A DNA stretch of 64,000 nt from Syntrophus aciditrophicus SB. Its GTDB lineage: Bacteria; Desulfobacterota; Syntrophia; Syntrophales; Syntrophaceae. A model generated the notes under the pieces. The model saw only the letters and a program-made list of their open reading frames with translations, was not told the DNA's origin and ran no database searches. Shown piece by piece: positions 8,239 through 17,087 of this stretch. The position numbers were made by a program, and so were the translations under genes. Numbering within the stretch: position 1 is the first letter of the stretch; the number at the start of each line of letters is the position of its first letter. Where the stretch lies: positions 2,853,001-2,917,000 of the forward strand of contig NC_007759.1 in assembly GCF_000013405.1 (NCBI RefSeq), given 5' to 3'.

Positions 8239-9348
8239 GTGACTGAACGCATTCGACAGGTGGTAAGAAAGGAGTTTATAGAGCTTTTCCGTGACAAGCG
8301 GATGAAGGGAATCGTTTTGCTACTTCCGATCATCCAACTTTTTGTTTTCGGCTATGCGGTGACCACCGACGTGAATCATGTTTTGACTGCAATTTACGAT
8401 CGGGATGCTTCTCCCGACAGCAGGGAACTGGCAAGGCGGTTTGAAGGGTCGGGCTATTTCAATATTATTTACCGTGTCTCCTCTGGCAAGGAACTTCAGG
8501 AACTCGTTGACCGGGGAAAGGTGCTCTGTGCTATTGAAATAAGGGAAGGATTCGCAAAGGACCTCGCCCGGGGTTTCCCCACGGCTATCCAGGTCATTGT
8601 GGATGGAACTGACTCAAATACGGCCTCGGTAGCAGGCAGTTATGCCTCCAGGATTATCCTCCAGTATGGAAGGGAAAAAGGAAAGCACATCGAGGCGACC
8701 CCTGTCAAACTCGATGTTAGGGCACGGGCCTGGTACAACCCGGATTTGAGGAGCAGGAACTATAATGTCCCCGGGGTTATCGCTATCTTGATCATGCTCA
8801 TCTGCCTGCTGCTTACTTCCATGGCCATTGTGAGGGAGCGTGAAATCGGGACGATAGAGCAGCTCATGGTCACCCCGTTGCGTCCTTTCGAGCTGATGAT
8901 GGGCAAAACCGTCCCCTTCGCACTGATCGGGTTTTTTGACATGCTCCTTGTGACGACAGTGGGCACTACCTGGTTCAACATCCCAATCAAAGGTTCACTG
9001 CCCCTTCTCTTTCTGGGTACCGCCATCTATCTTATCTCAGTCCTTGGAATCGGGCTTTTTATCTCGACGATTTCCAGAACGCAACAGCAAGCCCTCATGG
9101 CCACCTTCCTTTTTTTTGCGCCTGCTATTCTCCTATCGGGATTCATGTTTCCAATCGAGAATATGCCAGTACCCGTACAGTACATCACCTACCTAAATCC
9201 GCTGCGGTACATCCTCGTGATCATTCGCGGCATCTTTCTTAAGGGCAACGGAATGGACGTTCTGTGGCCGGAGATAACCGCGCTATCACTTCTCAGCCTG
9301 CTTCTGGTCGGGGTAAGTTCGCTGAGATTCAAGAAAAAAATTGGGTAA
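8239..9348 (+). CDS. ABC-2 family permease (YbhR/YhhJ type), second
   Basis: A 369-residue permease with the same topology as its neighbour: N-terminal membrane segment, periplasmic domain, then five or six membrane segments. I chose the GTG at 8239, six bases after AGGAG; an open frame continues upstream into the previous gene but has no ribosome site. Diagnostic blocks are LDVRARAWYNPDLRSRNYNV, REREIGTIEQLMVTPLRP and LSGFMFPIENMPVPVQ. Two different permeases with two different ATPases imply a heteromeric transporter. With the adaptor and TolC upstream, the operon encodes a complete envelope-spanning efflux system. Confidence 0.92.
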   Translation: MTERIRQVVRKEFIELFRDKRMKGIVLLLPIIQLFVFGYAVTTDVNHVLTAIYDRDASPDSRELARRFEGSGYFNIIYRVSSGKELQELVDRGKVLCAIEIREGFAKDLARGFPTAIQVIVDGTDSNTASVAGSYASRIILQYGREKGKHIEATPVKLDVRARAWYNPDLRSRNYNVPGVIAILIMLICLLLTSMAIVREREIGTIEQLMVTPLRPFELMMGKTVPFALIGFFDMLLVTTVGTTWFNIPIKGSLPLLFLGTAIYLISVLGIGLFISTISRTQQQALMATFLFFAPAILLSGFMFPIENMPVPVQYITYLNPLRYILVIIRGIFLKGNGMDVLWPEITALSLLSLLLVGVSSLRFKKKIG

Positions 9349-9506
9349 AGGGAGGCGTTTATAGTTCATGGAGATCTCTTAAGGTTTTGAAGCATCACTT
9401 AGAAATATTTGCATGTTGCCTCAGTAATAAAAGTGTTGCCGATGCTTTTTCTTTATTGCTCGCCCGAAAAAACAACTTATTCTCTTTGAGATGGGGAGGA
9501 ATATTC

Positions 9507-9923
9507 ATGAATATCAATCTTATCAGGGAATTGAATTCGGACCATGCGCTGATTTTGGAGGCGTTCGTGAAGATAAAGGAGGCAGGAAACCTGTCAGATG
9601 AAACACGGAACCTGCTCCGAAATACGAAAGAACTTCTTATTAATCACTTACAGAAAGAAGAATCTGAGTTTTATCCTATCTTGCGAAAGGAGGCGGAAAC
9701 AAACGATTCTCTCAAGCAGACCATGAAGGTTATGGGCATTGAGATTGAGGAAATCGGGAAACAAGCACTCGCATTCCTTGATACCTACATTGGAGGTGGA
9801 ACGGAGACAGTTTTCAAGCAGGATTTGGACCGGTTTATCACTACAATCACAATGCGTCTACAAAGGGAAGAACACACCCTATACTCAAAATACCTCAAGA
9901 TCTCTGAAAAAAACAGGTCATAA
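9507..9923 (+). CDS. Hemerythrin-like (HHE domain) protein
   Basis: A 138-residue cytoplasmic protein predicted as a four-helix bundle with a diiron site. The ATG at 9507 has GGGGAGGA seven bases upstream; an open frame extends upstream without a start signal. Candidate ligands are His in SDHALILEAF (helix 1), His and Glu in NHLQKEESEF (helix 2) and His in REEHTLYSKY (last helix). Such proteins bind O2 or NO or act in Fe-S repair. It begins 158 bases after the efflux operon; whether it belongs to that transcript is unclear. Confidence 0.85.
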   Translation: MNINLIRELNSDHALILEAFVKIKEAGNLSDETRNLLRNTKELLINHLQKEESEFYPILRKEAETNDSLKQTMKVMGIEIEEIGKQALAFLDTYIGGGTETVFKQDLDRFITTITMRLQREEHTLYSKYLKISEKNRS

Positions 9924-10300
9924 CCTCTGGTCAGAGTTAGAGGCTATTTACTTGAATAAGTCATAATGATTAGTGGATAAGCGATGGTATTTAGATGGCA
10001 TCAAAAACCGGGGAATCCCATTTTTCTGTCGATGACTTTCGCAAATTAACAACAGAAATCTGCTATACTATCGCGTTCCGCGAAACTCTCACTTTCAATA
10101 AAATAATGAGCAATCTCAGGATGTAATCGATGGTGCGGATAAGCAGATGTTTTCCGCAATTTTCAGCATCCTCCAATGTTGGAATATATTGTAAAAGAGA
10201 TATTGTCAAATGTTGTGGATGAAATCTTTTCTCAGGTATCCTTCTCGGACAGAATCAAGCTGCTTCTTGCATGATGAGGCCGTCAACAAACCGGATTCCT
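9924..10300. other. Intergenic stretch left of the IS256 transposase
   Basis: No open frame with a plausible ribosome site on either strand. The left end of the IS is expected here. The only candidate I can match to the other side is a short block GTTGTGGA at about 10212-10219, whose complement TCCACAAC occurs at about 11589-11597 on the far side. That match is too short to define the ends. Confidence 0.5.
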
Positions 10301-11482
10301 TCAATGACCTTTACGATAAGTTGATGTCCTTTGATTCTCTGCCAGGTTTTTTTCTGTCTCCATTGCCAGCTTGAAAACCATGGTCAGCGTTGCTAACCGT
10401 GATCCACAGCCTTTTGTCCGATTTGTGCGGAGTCTGACCGTGGCAAAAGTGGATTCAATAGGATTGGTAGACCGGATGTGACGCCAGTGCTCTGCAGGAA
10501 AGTCATAAAACGCAAAAAGACTGTCCATATCCTTCGCTAAACAGTTACAAGCCCTTTCATATTTTGCCTGATACTGTGACAGAAAATGATGACAGGCCTT
10601 GAGGGCTTCCTCCTTTGTTGGCGCCATGTACATGTCCCGGATATGCACCTTGGCTCTCGGCTGAATACTCTTGGGCATCTTATCCAGAATATTGGCCGTC
10701 TTATGAACCCAGCAACGTTGCTCTATTGTTTCCGGAAATTCCTCCCGCAGGGCTGCCCAGAATCCCAGGCCGTCGTCGCCAACCGCCAACTTGGGACCCT
10801 CTTTGAGCCCCCTGTGCTTGAGATCGCCCAGCATCTCCTGCCAGGCTTGTTTGCTTTCCCGATAGCCATCGAGAATGGAGACGAGTTCTTTCTTCCCGTT
10901 TTTCAATGTTCCCATAATGATCAGGATGCATTGCCGCTTATTCTCGGCATCTTCCAAACGAACATTGAAGTAAATGCCGTCTGCCCAGAAATAAACATAT
11001 CGTTTGGAGGAAAGATCTCGTCTGGCCCAGTCTTTATAATCCTGCTCCCAGAGCCTCTTCAGCCGGACGATATTGGTCGCGGAAAGTCCCGATGCATTCT
11101 TTCCCAATATGGATTCCAGTACTTTGCTGAAGTCTCCCGTGGAGATTCCCTTAAGATAAAGTGCCGGAATTAAGGCATCAATCGAAGGTATCCGGCGCAT
11201 GTACCTTGGAAGAATACTGCTCGTAAAATGTTGTCCTTCTCTGTTGTCATGAATCCGGGGCTGTTTTAACCTCAAGGCTCCAATCCCTGTTACAATCTCT
11301 CTTGCTGGCAAGGAACCGTTTCTCACGACTAACCGCCTGTTCCGGGAGTCCTTTTCATTCTTGAAGAAATCAATATACTCGGCAATCTCGTTCTCGATTG
11401 CCGCCTGCAACATCCGGCAGGCTCCTTCTCGAATAATCAGTTCCAAGGCGCTCTTTGATTCTTCTTTAACTTGCTTTTCCAA
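10301..11482 (-). CDS. IS256 (Mutator) family transposase
   Basis: A 393-residue DDE transposase of the IS256 family, close to the usual 390-400 residues, so it is probably full length. Candidate catalytic residues are Asp in YFWADGIYF (about residue 168), Asp in AVGDDGLGFW (about 234) and Glu in STNPIESTFATVR (about 340), the last being the family signature block. The N-terminus is Glu/Lys-rich. The frame opens with TTG, with no obvious ribosome site; a better start may lie a few codons upstream. It is a different lineage from the deleted IS256 copy near 60.5 kb. It marks the left side of an accessory region. Confidence 0.93.
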   Translation of the reverse strand: MEKQVKEESKSALELIIREGACRMLQAAIENEIAEYIDFFKNEKDSRNRRLVVRNGSLPAREIVTGIGALRLKQPRIHDNREGQHFTSSILPRYMRRIPSIDALIPALYLKGISTGDFSKVLESILGKNASGLSATNIVRLKRLWEQDYKDWARRDLSSKRYVYFWADGIYFNVRLEDAENKRQCILIIMGTLKNGKKELVSILDGYRESKQAWQEMLGDLKHRGLKEGPKLAVGDDGLGFWAALREEFPETIEQRCWVHKTANILDKMPKSIQPRAKVHIRDMYMAPTKEEALKACHHFLSQYQAKYERACNCLAKDMDSLFAFYDFPAEHWRHIRSTNPIESTFATVRLRTNRTKGCGSRLATLTMVFKLAMETEKNLAENQRTSTYRKGH

Positions 11483-11507
11483 ACAATCGCAGTCATTATT
11501 TTCCTCG

Positions 11508-11575
11508 GGCGTATCCTTTCCTCCCCCTCAGCTAAAGGGGCTCGTTTTTTGGTTTAAACGTTTGGAGGATACGCC
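11508..11575. repeat. Nested inverted repeats upstream of the transposase
   Basis: GGCGTATCC at 11508-11516 and GGATACGCC at 11567-11575 are perfectly complementary and enclose a second small hairpin (CCCC/GGGG around 11523-11540). The structure lies just outside the transposase start. It may belong to the IS end or to its expression control, for example by blocking read-through from outside. Confidence 0.55.
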
Positions 11576-11719
11576 TTCTTTCTATACTGTCCACAACTTT
11601 GGATTATATCTCTGGTGCTACTTGCAGTCTGTGAGTACTCCGGAACCTACAGGAACAGATTAAAGAAAAGATATGCCGGACAAGTTGAAAAAGTTTCTTG
11701 GGGCTGATAGATAACCATC

Positions 11720-11787
11720 ACCCAACGAGGCGTTCCACCGGATCGGCGAGGAAAGGCGCTCGCCTCCCGGTGAACTTCATGTTAGCG
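11720..11787. other. attC-like recombination site (integron cassette-type hairpin)
   Basis: The left outer box ACCCAAC (11720-11726) fits RYYYAAC. Next come a five-base spacer GAGGC, then GTTC, and a long imperfect stem whose left arm (TTCCACCGG) carries one extra C relative to the right arm (CCGGTGAA), like an extrahelical base. The right half mirrors it: GAAC, five-base spacer TTCAT, then GTTAGCG (11781-11787). The layout of outer box, unpaired spacer, inner box and variable stem is that of attC. The right box differs from GTTRRRY at its last two positions, and no integrase is present in the window, so this is a candidate only. The methyltransferase gene begins 58 bases downstream. Confidence 0.45.
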
Positions 11788-11845
11788 CTATGTAAGAATT
11801 TACATATGCATCAGATGTTGGATAGAATAAAGGACGAATACTTCG

Positions 11846-13131
11846 ATGAGAACAATTCATAAGATCATTCACGGTGACTCGAGGCAAATGAATCTTGTTC
11901 CCAATGAATCGGTACATTTGGTGATAACCTCACCCCATACTGGCAACTAAAAGATTACGGCACTGATACTCAAATAGGATACAATGAGTCCTACGAAAGC
12001 TATATCAATAATCTGAATCTCGTTTGGAAGGAGTGTCATCGTGTTTTGTATCCCGGATGCCGACTTTGCATAAACATTGGAGATCAATTTGCTCGCTCGG
12101 TCTATTATGGAAGATACAAGGTTATTCCAATCAGAACGGAGATCATCAAGTTCTGTGAAACAATGGGCTTTGATTACATGGGTGCCATTATTTGGCAGAA
12201 GGTAACTACAACAAATACTACCGGGGGGGCAACGATAATGGGCAGCTTCCCGTATCCTCGTAACGGCATACTAAAACTCGATTATGAGTTCATCTTATTT
12301 TTTAAGAAACAAGGTAATGCACCCAAACCTACACGGGAACAGAAAGAGCGTTCTGTGATATCAAAGGAAGACTGGAATACATATTTTTCCGGGCACTGGT
12401 ATTTTTCCGGTGTGAAACAGGAAGGACATATCGCGATGTTCCCCGAAGAGCTGCCTGCTCGCCTAATCAAGATGTTCGCCTTTGTCGGTGACACTGTTCT
12501 TGATCCTTTCCTTGGAAGTGGAACAACATCGATGGCCGCTAGAAATCTGGAGAGAAACTCAATTGGTTATGAAATCAATCAAGATTTTATCCCCGCGATT
12601 CGGCAAAAGCTCAATGTTTGTCAAATGGATATTCATGGCGCAGAATACAGTTTTTTAGAAGATTCAGCGACCATCGACTGTGAGCAAGAGATTGAGAAGC
12701 TACCCTATGTTTTCAAAGACCCTCATAAACTCGATAAAAAGATTGACCCCAAGAAACTTCTTTTCGGCTCTAAAATTGACCGCAACAGCGCAGACCGGGA
12801 AGAATACTTTTCGGTTAAAGAAGTGATCAGCCCTGAGGTTATAAGGCTAAGCAACGGACTACTGATTCGTCTGATGGGTGTTCGAGAAAATACGGCGATG
12901 AATGGCTTAGCTGTCAATTTTATAACCGAAAAAACAAAAGGGCAAAAAATCTTTCTCAAATTCGATCTTCAAAAACACGATAGCCAAAATCGTTTGCTTT
13001 GCTATGTTTATCTGAAAAATAAAACATTTCTCAATGCACACCTGATCAAAGAAGGTTTGGCAATAGTTGACCGCTCTGTTGATTTTCGATACAAAGACAA
13101 ATTCATGAAACTGGAGGCACAGTGTGGCTAA
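11846..13131 (+). pseudogene. Beta-class N4-cytosine DNA methyltransferase with C-terminal SNase-like domain, frameshifted
   Basis: The gene starts at ATG 11846 (AAGGA upstream) and reads MRTIHKIIHGDSRQMN, then enters the catalytic motif. There a run of four C at 11933-11936 shifts the frame to an early stop (reading TSPHTGN, stop). With one more C the frame reads TSPPYWQLKDYG and continues unbroken to 13131, giving about 428 residues. Motif I (DPFLGSGTTSMAA) lies C-terminal to the catalytic motif, as in beta-class m4C enzymes. The last 110 residues (from about 12800) resemble a staphylococcal-nuclease fold (LSNGLLIRLMGV, LLCYVYLKNKTFLNAHLIKE). It overlaps the endonuclease start by eight bases. 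The break could be real, a phase-variable tract or a sequencing error. Confidence 0.85.
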
Positions 13132-13768
13132 GGAATGGATTCTAAACAGTGCGATGAACCGTTTCCAATTGAATTTCAAGAGAAATGTCGGCCCTACCTC
13201 GGAAAGCATCAGGCAGTGTGCGCCTGCAACATATAATGAATGGCGAGATTATTACTTTAGTAACGTCCGCACAAAAGAGCATATAGAAGACCTTGGCAAG
13301 AAACTCTACGTTAAAATCACCGAAGTCATTAGCGCTGAGGTGGAGGACGTTACCGAGCAAGACTGCATTGATTATATGTTGCAGATGGTCATAGACCGTT
13401 CATTTGATGGTTATATTACCGAGATCAAAACTGTTTACGGGCAATTGGAAAAAGAGCTTATGGTAAAAATCGAACCAGCACCAGATGAATGGGACAGGCT
13501 TTTCAATGTGGATTTTTTCATCAAAATTCAAGATAAGTACATAGGCATACAGATAAAACCGGTCAATCAGGGGATACAGTTATCGCAAATCTTCAAGGAA
13601 AAAGACTTGCAAGCCAAAACTCATGAAGCATTTACTAAGCAATATGGTGGAAGGGTTTTCTATGTTTATTCATCCAAGGTTGGGGAACGAAAAGAAATAC
13701 GCAACAAAGAAGTCATCATTGAAATAAGACAAGAAATTGAACGTCTCAAGACTGACATGACCCGCTAA
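13124..13768 (+). CDS. MjaI-family type II restriction endonuclease
   Basis: A 214-residue protein opening with GTG at 13124, six bases after GGAGG and inside the end of the methyltransferase gene. N-terminal WILNSAMNRFQLNFKRNVGP and central APDEWDRLFNVDFFIKI followed by KYIGIQIKP match what I recall of the MjaI family (CTAG-cutting enzymes); Asp and the Gln-x-Lys in this block are candidate catalytic residues. The partner is the adjacent m4C methyltransferase, consistent with that family. The endonuclease frame is intact while the methyltransferase is frameshifted, a combination normally toxic unless the nuclease is silent or another methylase protects the DNA. Confidence 0.75.
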   Translation: MAKEWILNSAMNRFQLNFKRNVGPTSESIRQCAPATYNEWRDYYFSNVRTKEHIEDLGKKLYVKITEVISAEVEDVTEQDCIDYMLQMVIDRSFDGYITEIKTVYGQLEKELMVKIEPAPDEWDRLFNVDFFIKIQDKYIGIQIKPVNQGIQLSQIFKEKDLQAKTHEAFTKQYGGRVFYVYSSKVGERKEIRNKEVIIEIRQEIERLKTDMTR

Positions 13769-14107
13769 TCGGGTAAGGAGGAGTATTTCTCTCCCCTCTC
13801 CCCACACCACCTGGCATTCGGGTCCGCACCGGAGTGTTCACTGAATATGACAGCTATTCTCGATTTCATTTAGAAATCAAGTGAGTGATAAAAATTTGTT
13901 TTCGACGCTTCGTAGATGAAACACGTGAAATTCTGCATTCACAAAATTTTGAAAAGCTTGCCTGACGAAATCCGCAAATACCTTCCTGTATTCGACAAAA
14001 GTTGATTTTGCGGATTAGTGGAATATTTCAATCCGTAATTGTCCGCACAGGCAGAAACAAGGCTTATTCTATACAACAATCCGGTGCGATGTATCCCATT
14101 GTCCTGT
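13769..14107. other. Intergenic region with inverted repeat and possible group II intron relic
   Basis: No convincing gene. Bases 13797-13840 read, on the minus strand, like the GGTGCGGACCCG...GGTGGTGTGGGG stretch that I have seen in group II intron sequences; no reverse transcriptase is present, so at most a fragment. A perfect 10-bp inverted repeat (AATCCGCAAA at 13969-13978, TTTGCGGATT at 14007-14016) with a 28-base loop lies further right, possibly a terminator for the convergent genes. Confidence 0.35.
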
Positions 14108-15106
14108 CTATTTTGGTATACGCTCGAGAAATGCCTTCATCTCTTTCATCACCGGTGCCTGACCTCGATCCTCCAGATGCAAAAGATGGCCGACACTGTT
14201 GATCTGGGCATAGTGCACATTGCTGAAATTCTCTTTCAGCCAGGAGATTTCCTCATCCGTCATCACCGCACCGAGCTGCATCTCGCCCCGAATAAATAAA
14301 ATGGGACATTTAACCTTCGTCATTATCTCTTTGGCGTCATATCCCTTGGTGAAGCCGTTAAAATCATAAAGCAGTGCGTTGAAGTAAGTGGGATCAAGCT
14401 GCCACAGGCATCCGGAAAAGAAAAGGATCCATTGACTGGTGACACCCGGATAATCCTTATATTTGTCTGCCAGTGAAAGGGATAACTCTTTTTCAGATCG
14501 AACTGATTTCTTCAAATCAAGCCAGAGCATAAACATGTCCTGGCTTGAATCGATGATTTTCTTATAGTTGTCCATGGTCAGAGGTGAATCCTCAATAATG
14601 AGGGCTTTCACCTTTTCCGGAGAGCGCACGGCTGCCATGAGCGCTATCACACCGCCAAGTGAGTGTCCTATGAGTACAGCCGGCGCATCCAATTGTCTTA
14701 TAAATGCCACGGTGTCCTCAGTAAAATCTTCCAGACGATAGTGCTCGGAAACCCAGCCTGATTTGCCATTTCCTCTCAAATCCATAGCGTAGACATGCCA
14801 TCTTTGAGACAGGCTTGGAATGAGGGAAAGATATTCCTGCCAGCGCCAGGCTCCCCCATGGAGCATGACCAGAGGTTCGGCCGATGGAGAACCATAATCC
14901 AGATAATTAATTTTCACCTTGCCAGTGTCAAAGATTTTTTCCTGTGGCATATCAACCCCATAGCCCTCATCGTTACTATTAAGAATTACCAACCTTTCCA
15001 CGGGCGCATTTATTGGGTAGTTACAGAGGCGGCCGCAGCCGGCTGTCCAGAACAGCATCACAACAAGGCAAGCAGCACAGAGGACTCGCCCATGGTGTGT
15101 CATCAT
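14108..15106 (-). CDS. Alpha/beta hydrolase, predicted lipoprotein
   Basis: A 332-residue alpha/beta-hydrolase fold enzyme. The N-terminus has a lipoprotein signal (VVMLFWTAGC, lipobox Cys at about residue 24), so it is probably anchored in an envelope membrane. Oxyanion block HGGAWRW is near residue 85; nucleophile elbow GHSLGG near 147 supplies the catalytic Ser; the acid is probably in LFIRGE near 270; and the His is in VGHLLHLED near 305. AGAGGTGA stands before the paired ATG codons. The gene is isolated, facing away from repeat debris on its right. The substrate is unknown; esterase, lactonase or dehalogenase activity are all possible for this fold. Confidence 0.88.
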   Translation of the reverse strand: MMTHHGRVLCAACLVVMLFWTAGCGRLCNYPINAPVERLVILNSNDEGYGVDMPQEKIFDTGKVKINYLDYGSPSAEPLVMLHGGAWRWQEYLSLIPSLSQRWHVYAMDLRGNGKSGWVSEHYRLEDFTEDTVAFIRQLDAPAVLIGHSLGGVIALMAAVRSPEKVKALIIEDSPLTMDNYKKIIDSSQDMFMLWLDLKKSVRSEKELSLSLADKYKDYPGVTSQWILFFSGCLWQLDPTYFNALLYDFNGFTKGYDAKEIMTKVKCPILFIRGEMQLGAVMTDEEISWLKENFSNVHYAQINSVGHLLHLEDRGQAPVMKEMKAFLERIPK

Positions 15107-15250
15107 TTATCACCTCTTAAGAGAAGTGTTTTACGTGAACATTTTATATCACAATCAACACGATCGACTTAAATAGAATTTCATGAGTCGCAGATGCAAG
15201 GGCCAATGTGGCATAACGAAATGTATTTACAGGCATATTTATTTTACGAC

Positions 15251-15370
15251 ACTGGCCGTCCATTTTTCATCCTTAGTTGGAATCTCCTCGCAGAATCGCC
15301 TCTGCATTAACCGATGAAATCGTCATTGCGGTCCTTTAGTCAAAGCTGATCAGACCGTGGAAACGAAAGT
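15251..15370. repeat. Dispersed intergenic repeat, copy A
   Basis: These 120 bases align without gaps to 62581-62700. By hand I count about 83 identical positions (around 69%), including an identical AATCTCCTCG block at the same offset. Neither copy lies in a gene. They may be relics of the same lost mobile element or a conserved untranslated RNA. Confidence 0.6.
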
Positions 15371-15395
15371 GGCAAGCAGAAAGTTACGGAAAGAA

Positions 15396-15628
15396 AGGTG
15401 TCAACTTAGAGGCGAGAAAATTGATGTTTCTAAACCGTTTATCAAGATTGTCTTTGTCATTTCCGAAAACGTCTTCCTGTATCAGAGGATTAGATCATTT
15501 TGAAAAAGTGCTCGATTTCAAGTGGTATTCATGATCTTGTTTAATGAATTTCCTGGAAACTTAGATGGCGAATCAAAAGCTCGGAAAAGTGTTCCGAAAA
15601 AATTGCATAAAAAAGAGTTGACACTACC
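15396..15628. mobile_element. Short MITE-like segment with IS256-type right end
   Basis: The right end (15601-15628) matches the 28-base right inverted repeat of the deleted IS256 copy at 60902-60929 at about 22 of 28 positions, including an identical GTTGACACTACC. A left counterpart AGGTGTCAACTT lies at 15396-15407. The roughly 230 bases between them are non-coding. It seems to interrupt the dispersed repeat: in the other copy TGGCAGG-GGTG follows almost at once, while here it follows only after this segment. Confidence 0.45.
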
Positions 15629-15670
15629 TGGCAGGCGGTGATTTATGGATGCGGACAGTCCTCCAGGATA

Positions 15671-16420
15671 ATGCTTCTATATCGCTTCATTATTTCAAGC
15701 ATACCGTTTCCGGCTGACTTCAAAAGCTTTACGCGGCATCTACATTATTTTTTGGGATTGGAGAATAATCCTTTGCTGAAAAAATATCGGTATGCTCTTA
15801 TAGGTCTGATCCAAGGCGCCCTTTACAGCCTTGTTCGATGTTACAGTTTGACCTTCCGGTTTCATATTGAAAACGAGAGCCCCTGGCTCGCTTTTTATCA
15901 TAGTGGCGGCCGGGTCCTTTTGTGCGGATGGCATCAGCAGTTCTTTGCAGCCATCCGTCATTTCAAGACCTACTCAATTTATTCCCCCTCCCTGATGATC
16001 AGTCAGAGTAAGGATGGTGACATCATAGCTGGAATCGCAAAAAGGTCCGGCTGGAATCCTGTGCGCGGGTCATCCTCCCGCAACGGAGGACGGGCACTGA
16101 GAGAAATGGTGGAGCAGCTTAAAGCCACCGGTCTTGCCGCACACATTGTCGACGGACCGACAGGACCTGCCGGAATCATTAAAGCAGGAGGGCTCAGCCT
16201 GGCCCGTTCCGCCGGGGCTGTCATCGTCCCCTTTTATATATCTGCTGACCGGGCTTGGTATTTCCACAGCTGGGACCGCTTTATGCTGCCGAAACCGTTC
16301 GCGAGGGTTTACCTGAGATTTGGTAATATGCTGGATTTTTCGTCGGGTGAGAGCCATGAAGCCTTCGAGGACCACCGGGCAGAGCTTCAGCAGATTATGC
16401 TGCCCGGTCTGATTTCCTGA
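15671..16420 (+). CDS. DUF374 lysophospholipid acyltransferase family protein
   Basis: A 249-residue membrane-associated acyltransferase-like protein. Motif WHQQFF (about residue 88) replaces the HX4D-type box of glycerol-phosphate acyltransferases, and ISQSKDGDIIAGIAKRSGWNPVRGSSSRNG followed by HIVDGPTGPAG are hallmarks of DUF374. Members probably acylate lipid A or a related envelope lipid, but activity is unproven. I prefer ATG 15671 (CCAGGA upstream, short spacing); an in-frame GTG at 15638 is possible. The gene begins just downstream of a MITE-like segment, so its native promoter may be lost or supplied by that element. Confidence 0.85.
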   Translation: MLLYRFIISSIPFPADFKSFTRHLHYFLGLENNPLLKKYRYALIGLIQGALYSLVRCYSLTFRFHIENESPWLAFYHSGGRVLLCGWHQQFFAAIRHFKTYSIYSPSLMISQSKDGDIIAGIAKRSGWNPVRGSSSRNGGRALREMVEQLKATGLAAHIVDGPTGPAGIIKAGGLSLARSAGAVIVPFYISADRAWYFHSWDRFMLPKPFARVYLRFGNMLDFSSGESHEAFEDHRAELQQIMLPGLIS

Positions 16421-16578
16421 CTGTTAGATTCTACACCGGACAGATTGCAGTCAATTTATCGATTTTTCCTTTATAAAATATTAATGTAAAAACACATTGC
16501 ATTTTCAGAAAGAATCAGTTATTAGCTGTACCAACAAGTGCAGTACATTATTGTAGTTAACAAAATACGAGAAGTTAG

Positions 16579-16612
16579 CCGCACATCCGGACTGAGGATT
16601 GTGCGGTTTTTT
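16579..16612 (+). terminator. Intrinsic terminator or csp leader hairpin
   Basis: Perfect 7-bp stem CCGCACA/TGTGCGG with a 14-base loop followed by six T. It lies 160 bases after the acyltransferase stop and 87 bases before csp, so it ends the upstream transcript or attenuates the csp leader. Confidence 0.75.
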
Positions 16613-16698
16613 GTTTATACGAAAATACTGCAAGTCGATTCAGTTCGACAAAATTAAAAAGGTTCCCGGAAGGAACCAGGAAAAAGGAGCAGGGAAAA

Positions 16699-16899
16699 AT
16701 GCCAGAAGGAACAGTGAAATGGTTTAACGATTCAAAAGGATTCGGCTTTATCGAACAAGATGGCGGGAAGGATGTCTTCGTGCATCATTCAGCCATCCAG
16801 GCAGAGGGGTTCAAATCGTTGTCAGAGGGAGATAGAGTGAGCTTTGATGTTGTCGTCGGAAAGAAAGGCCCATCTGCTGAGAATGTTCGTAAGGTGTAA
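16699..16899 (+). CDS. Cold-shock domain protein (CspA family)
   Basis: A 66-residue single cold-shock domain, the usual length. RNP-1 KGFGFI is at residues 13-18 and RNP-2 DVFVHHSAI at about 26-34; they bind single-stranded RNA or DNA and melt secondary structure. AAAAAGGAGCAGG precedes the ATG. It is followed by a terminator, a small basic protein and an RhlE-type RNA helicase, forming a cold-response or RNA-remodelling cluster. The residues after [10 protein letters not shown] are standard, with nothing missing. Confidence 0.97.
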   Translation: MPEGTVKWFNDSKGFGFIEQDGGKDVFVHHSAIQAEGFKSLSEGDRVSFDVVVGKKGPSAENVRKV

Positions 16900-16998
16900 G
16901 CCTTTAATCTCATTTTGATTGTAAAAGAACTCCTGTCAAGGAAACTTTATAATCAACTCAGATCAAGTTTTTAGATTTGGTTTTGGCTGTTAACTCCA

Positions 16999-17037
16999 CC
17001 CCAGAGCCTGTGAAAAGGCTTCTGGGGTATATTGTTT
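16999..17037 (+). terminator. Intrinsic terminator after csp
   Basis: CCCCAGAGCC (16999-17008) pairs with GGCTTCTGGGG (17017-17027) with one bulge, followed by a broken T-rich tail. It separates csp from the small basic gene. Confidence 0.7.
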
Positions 17038-17087
17038 TTCGAAGGCGCTCATCATGTATGAGATTGCAGCAGAGAAGGAGGACGACT

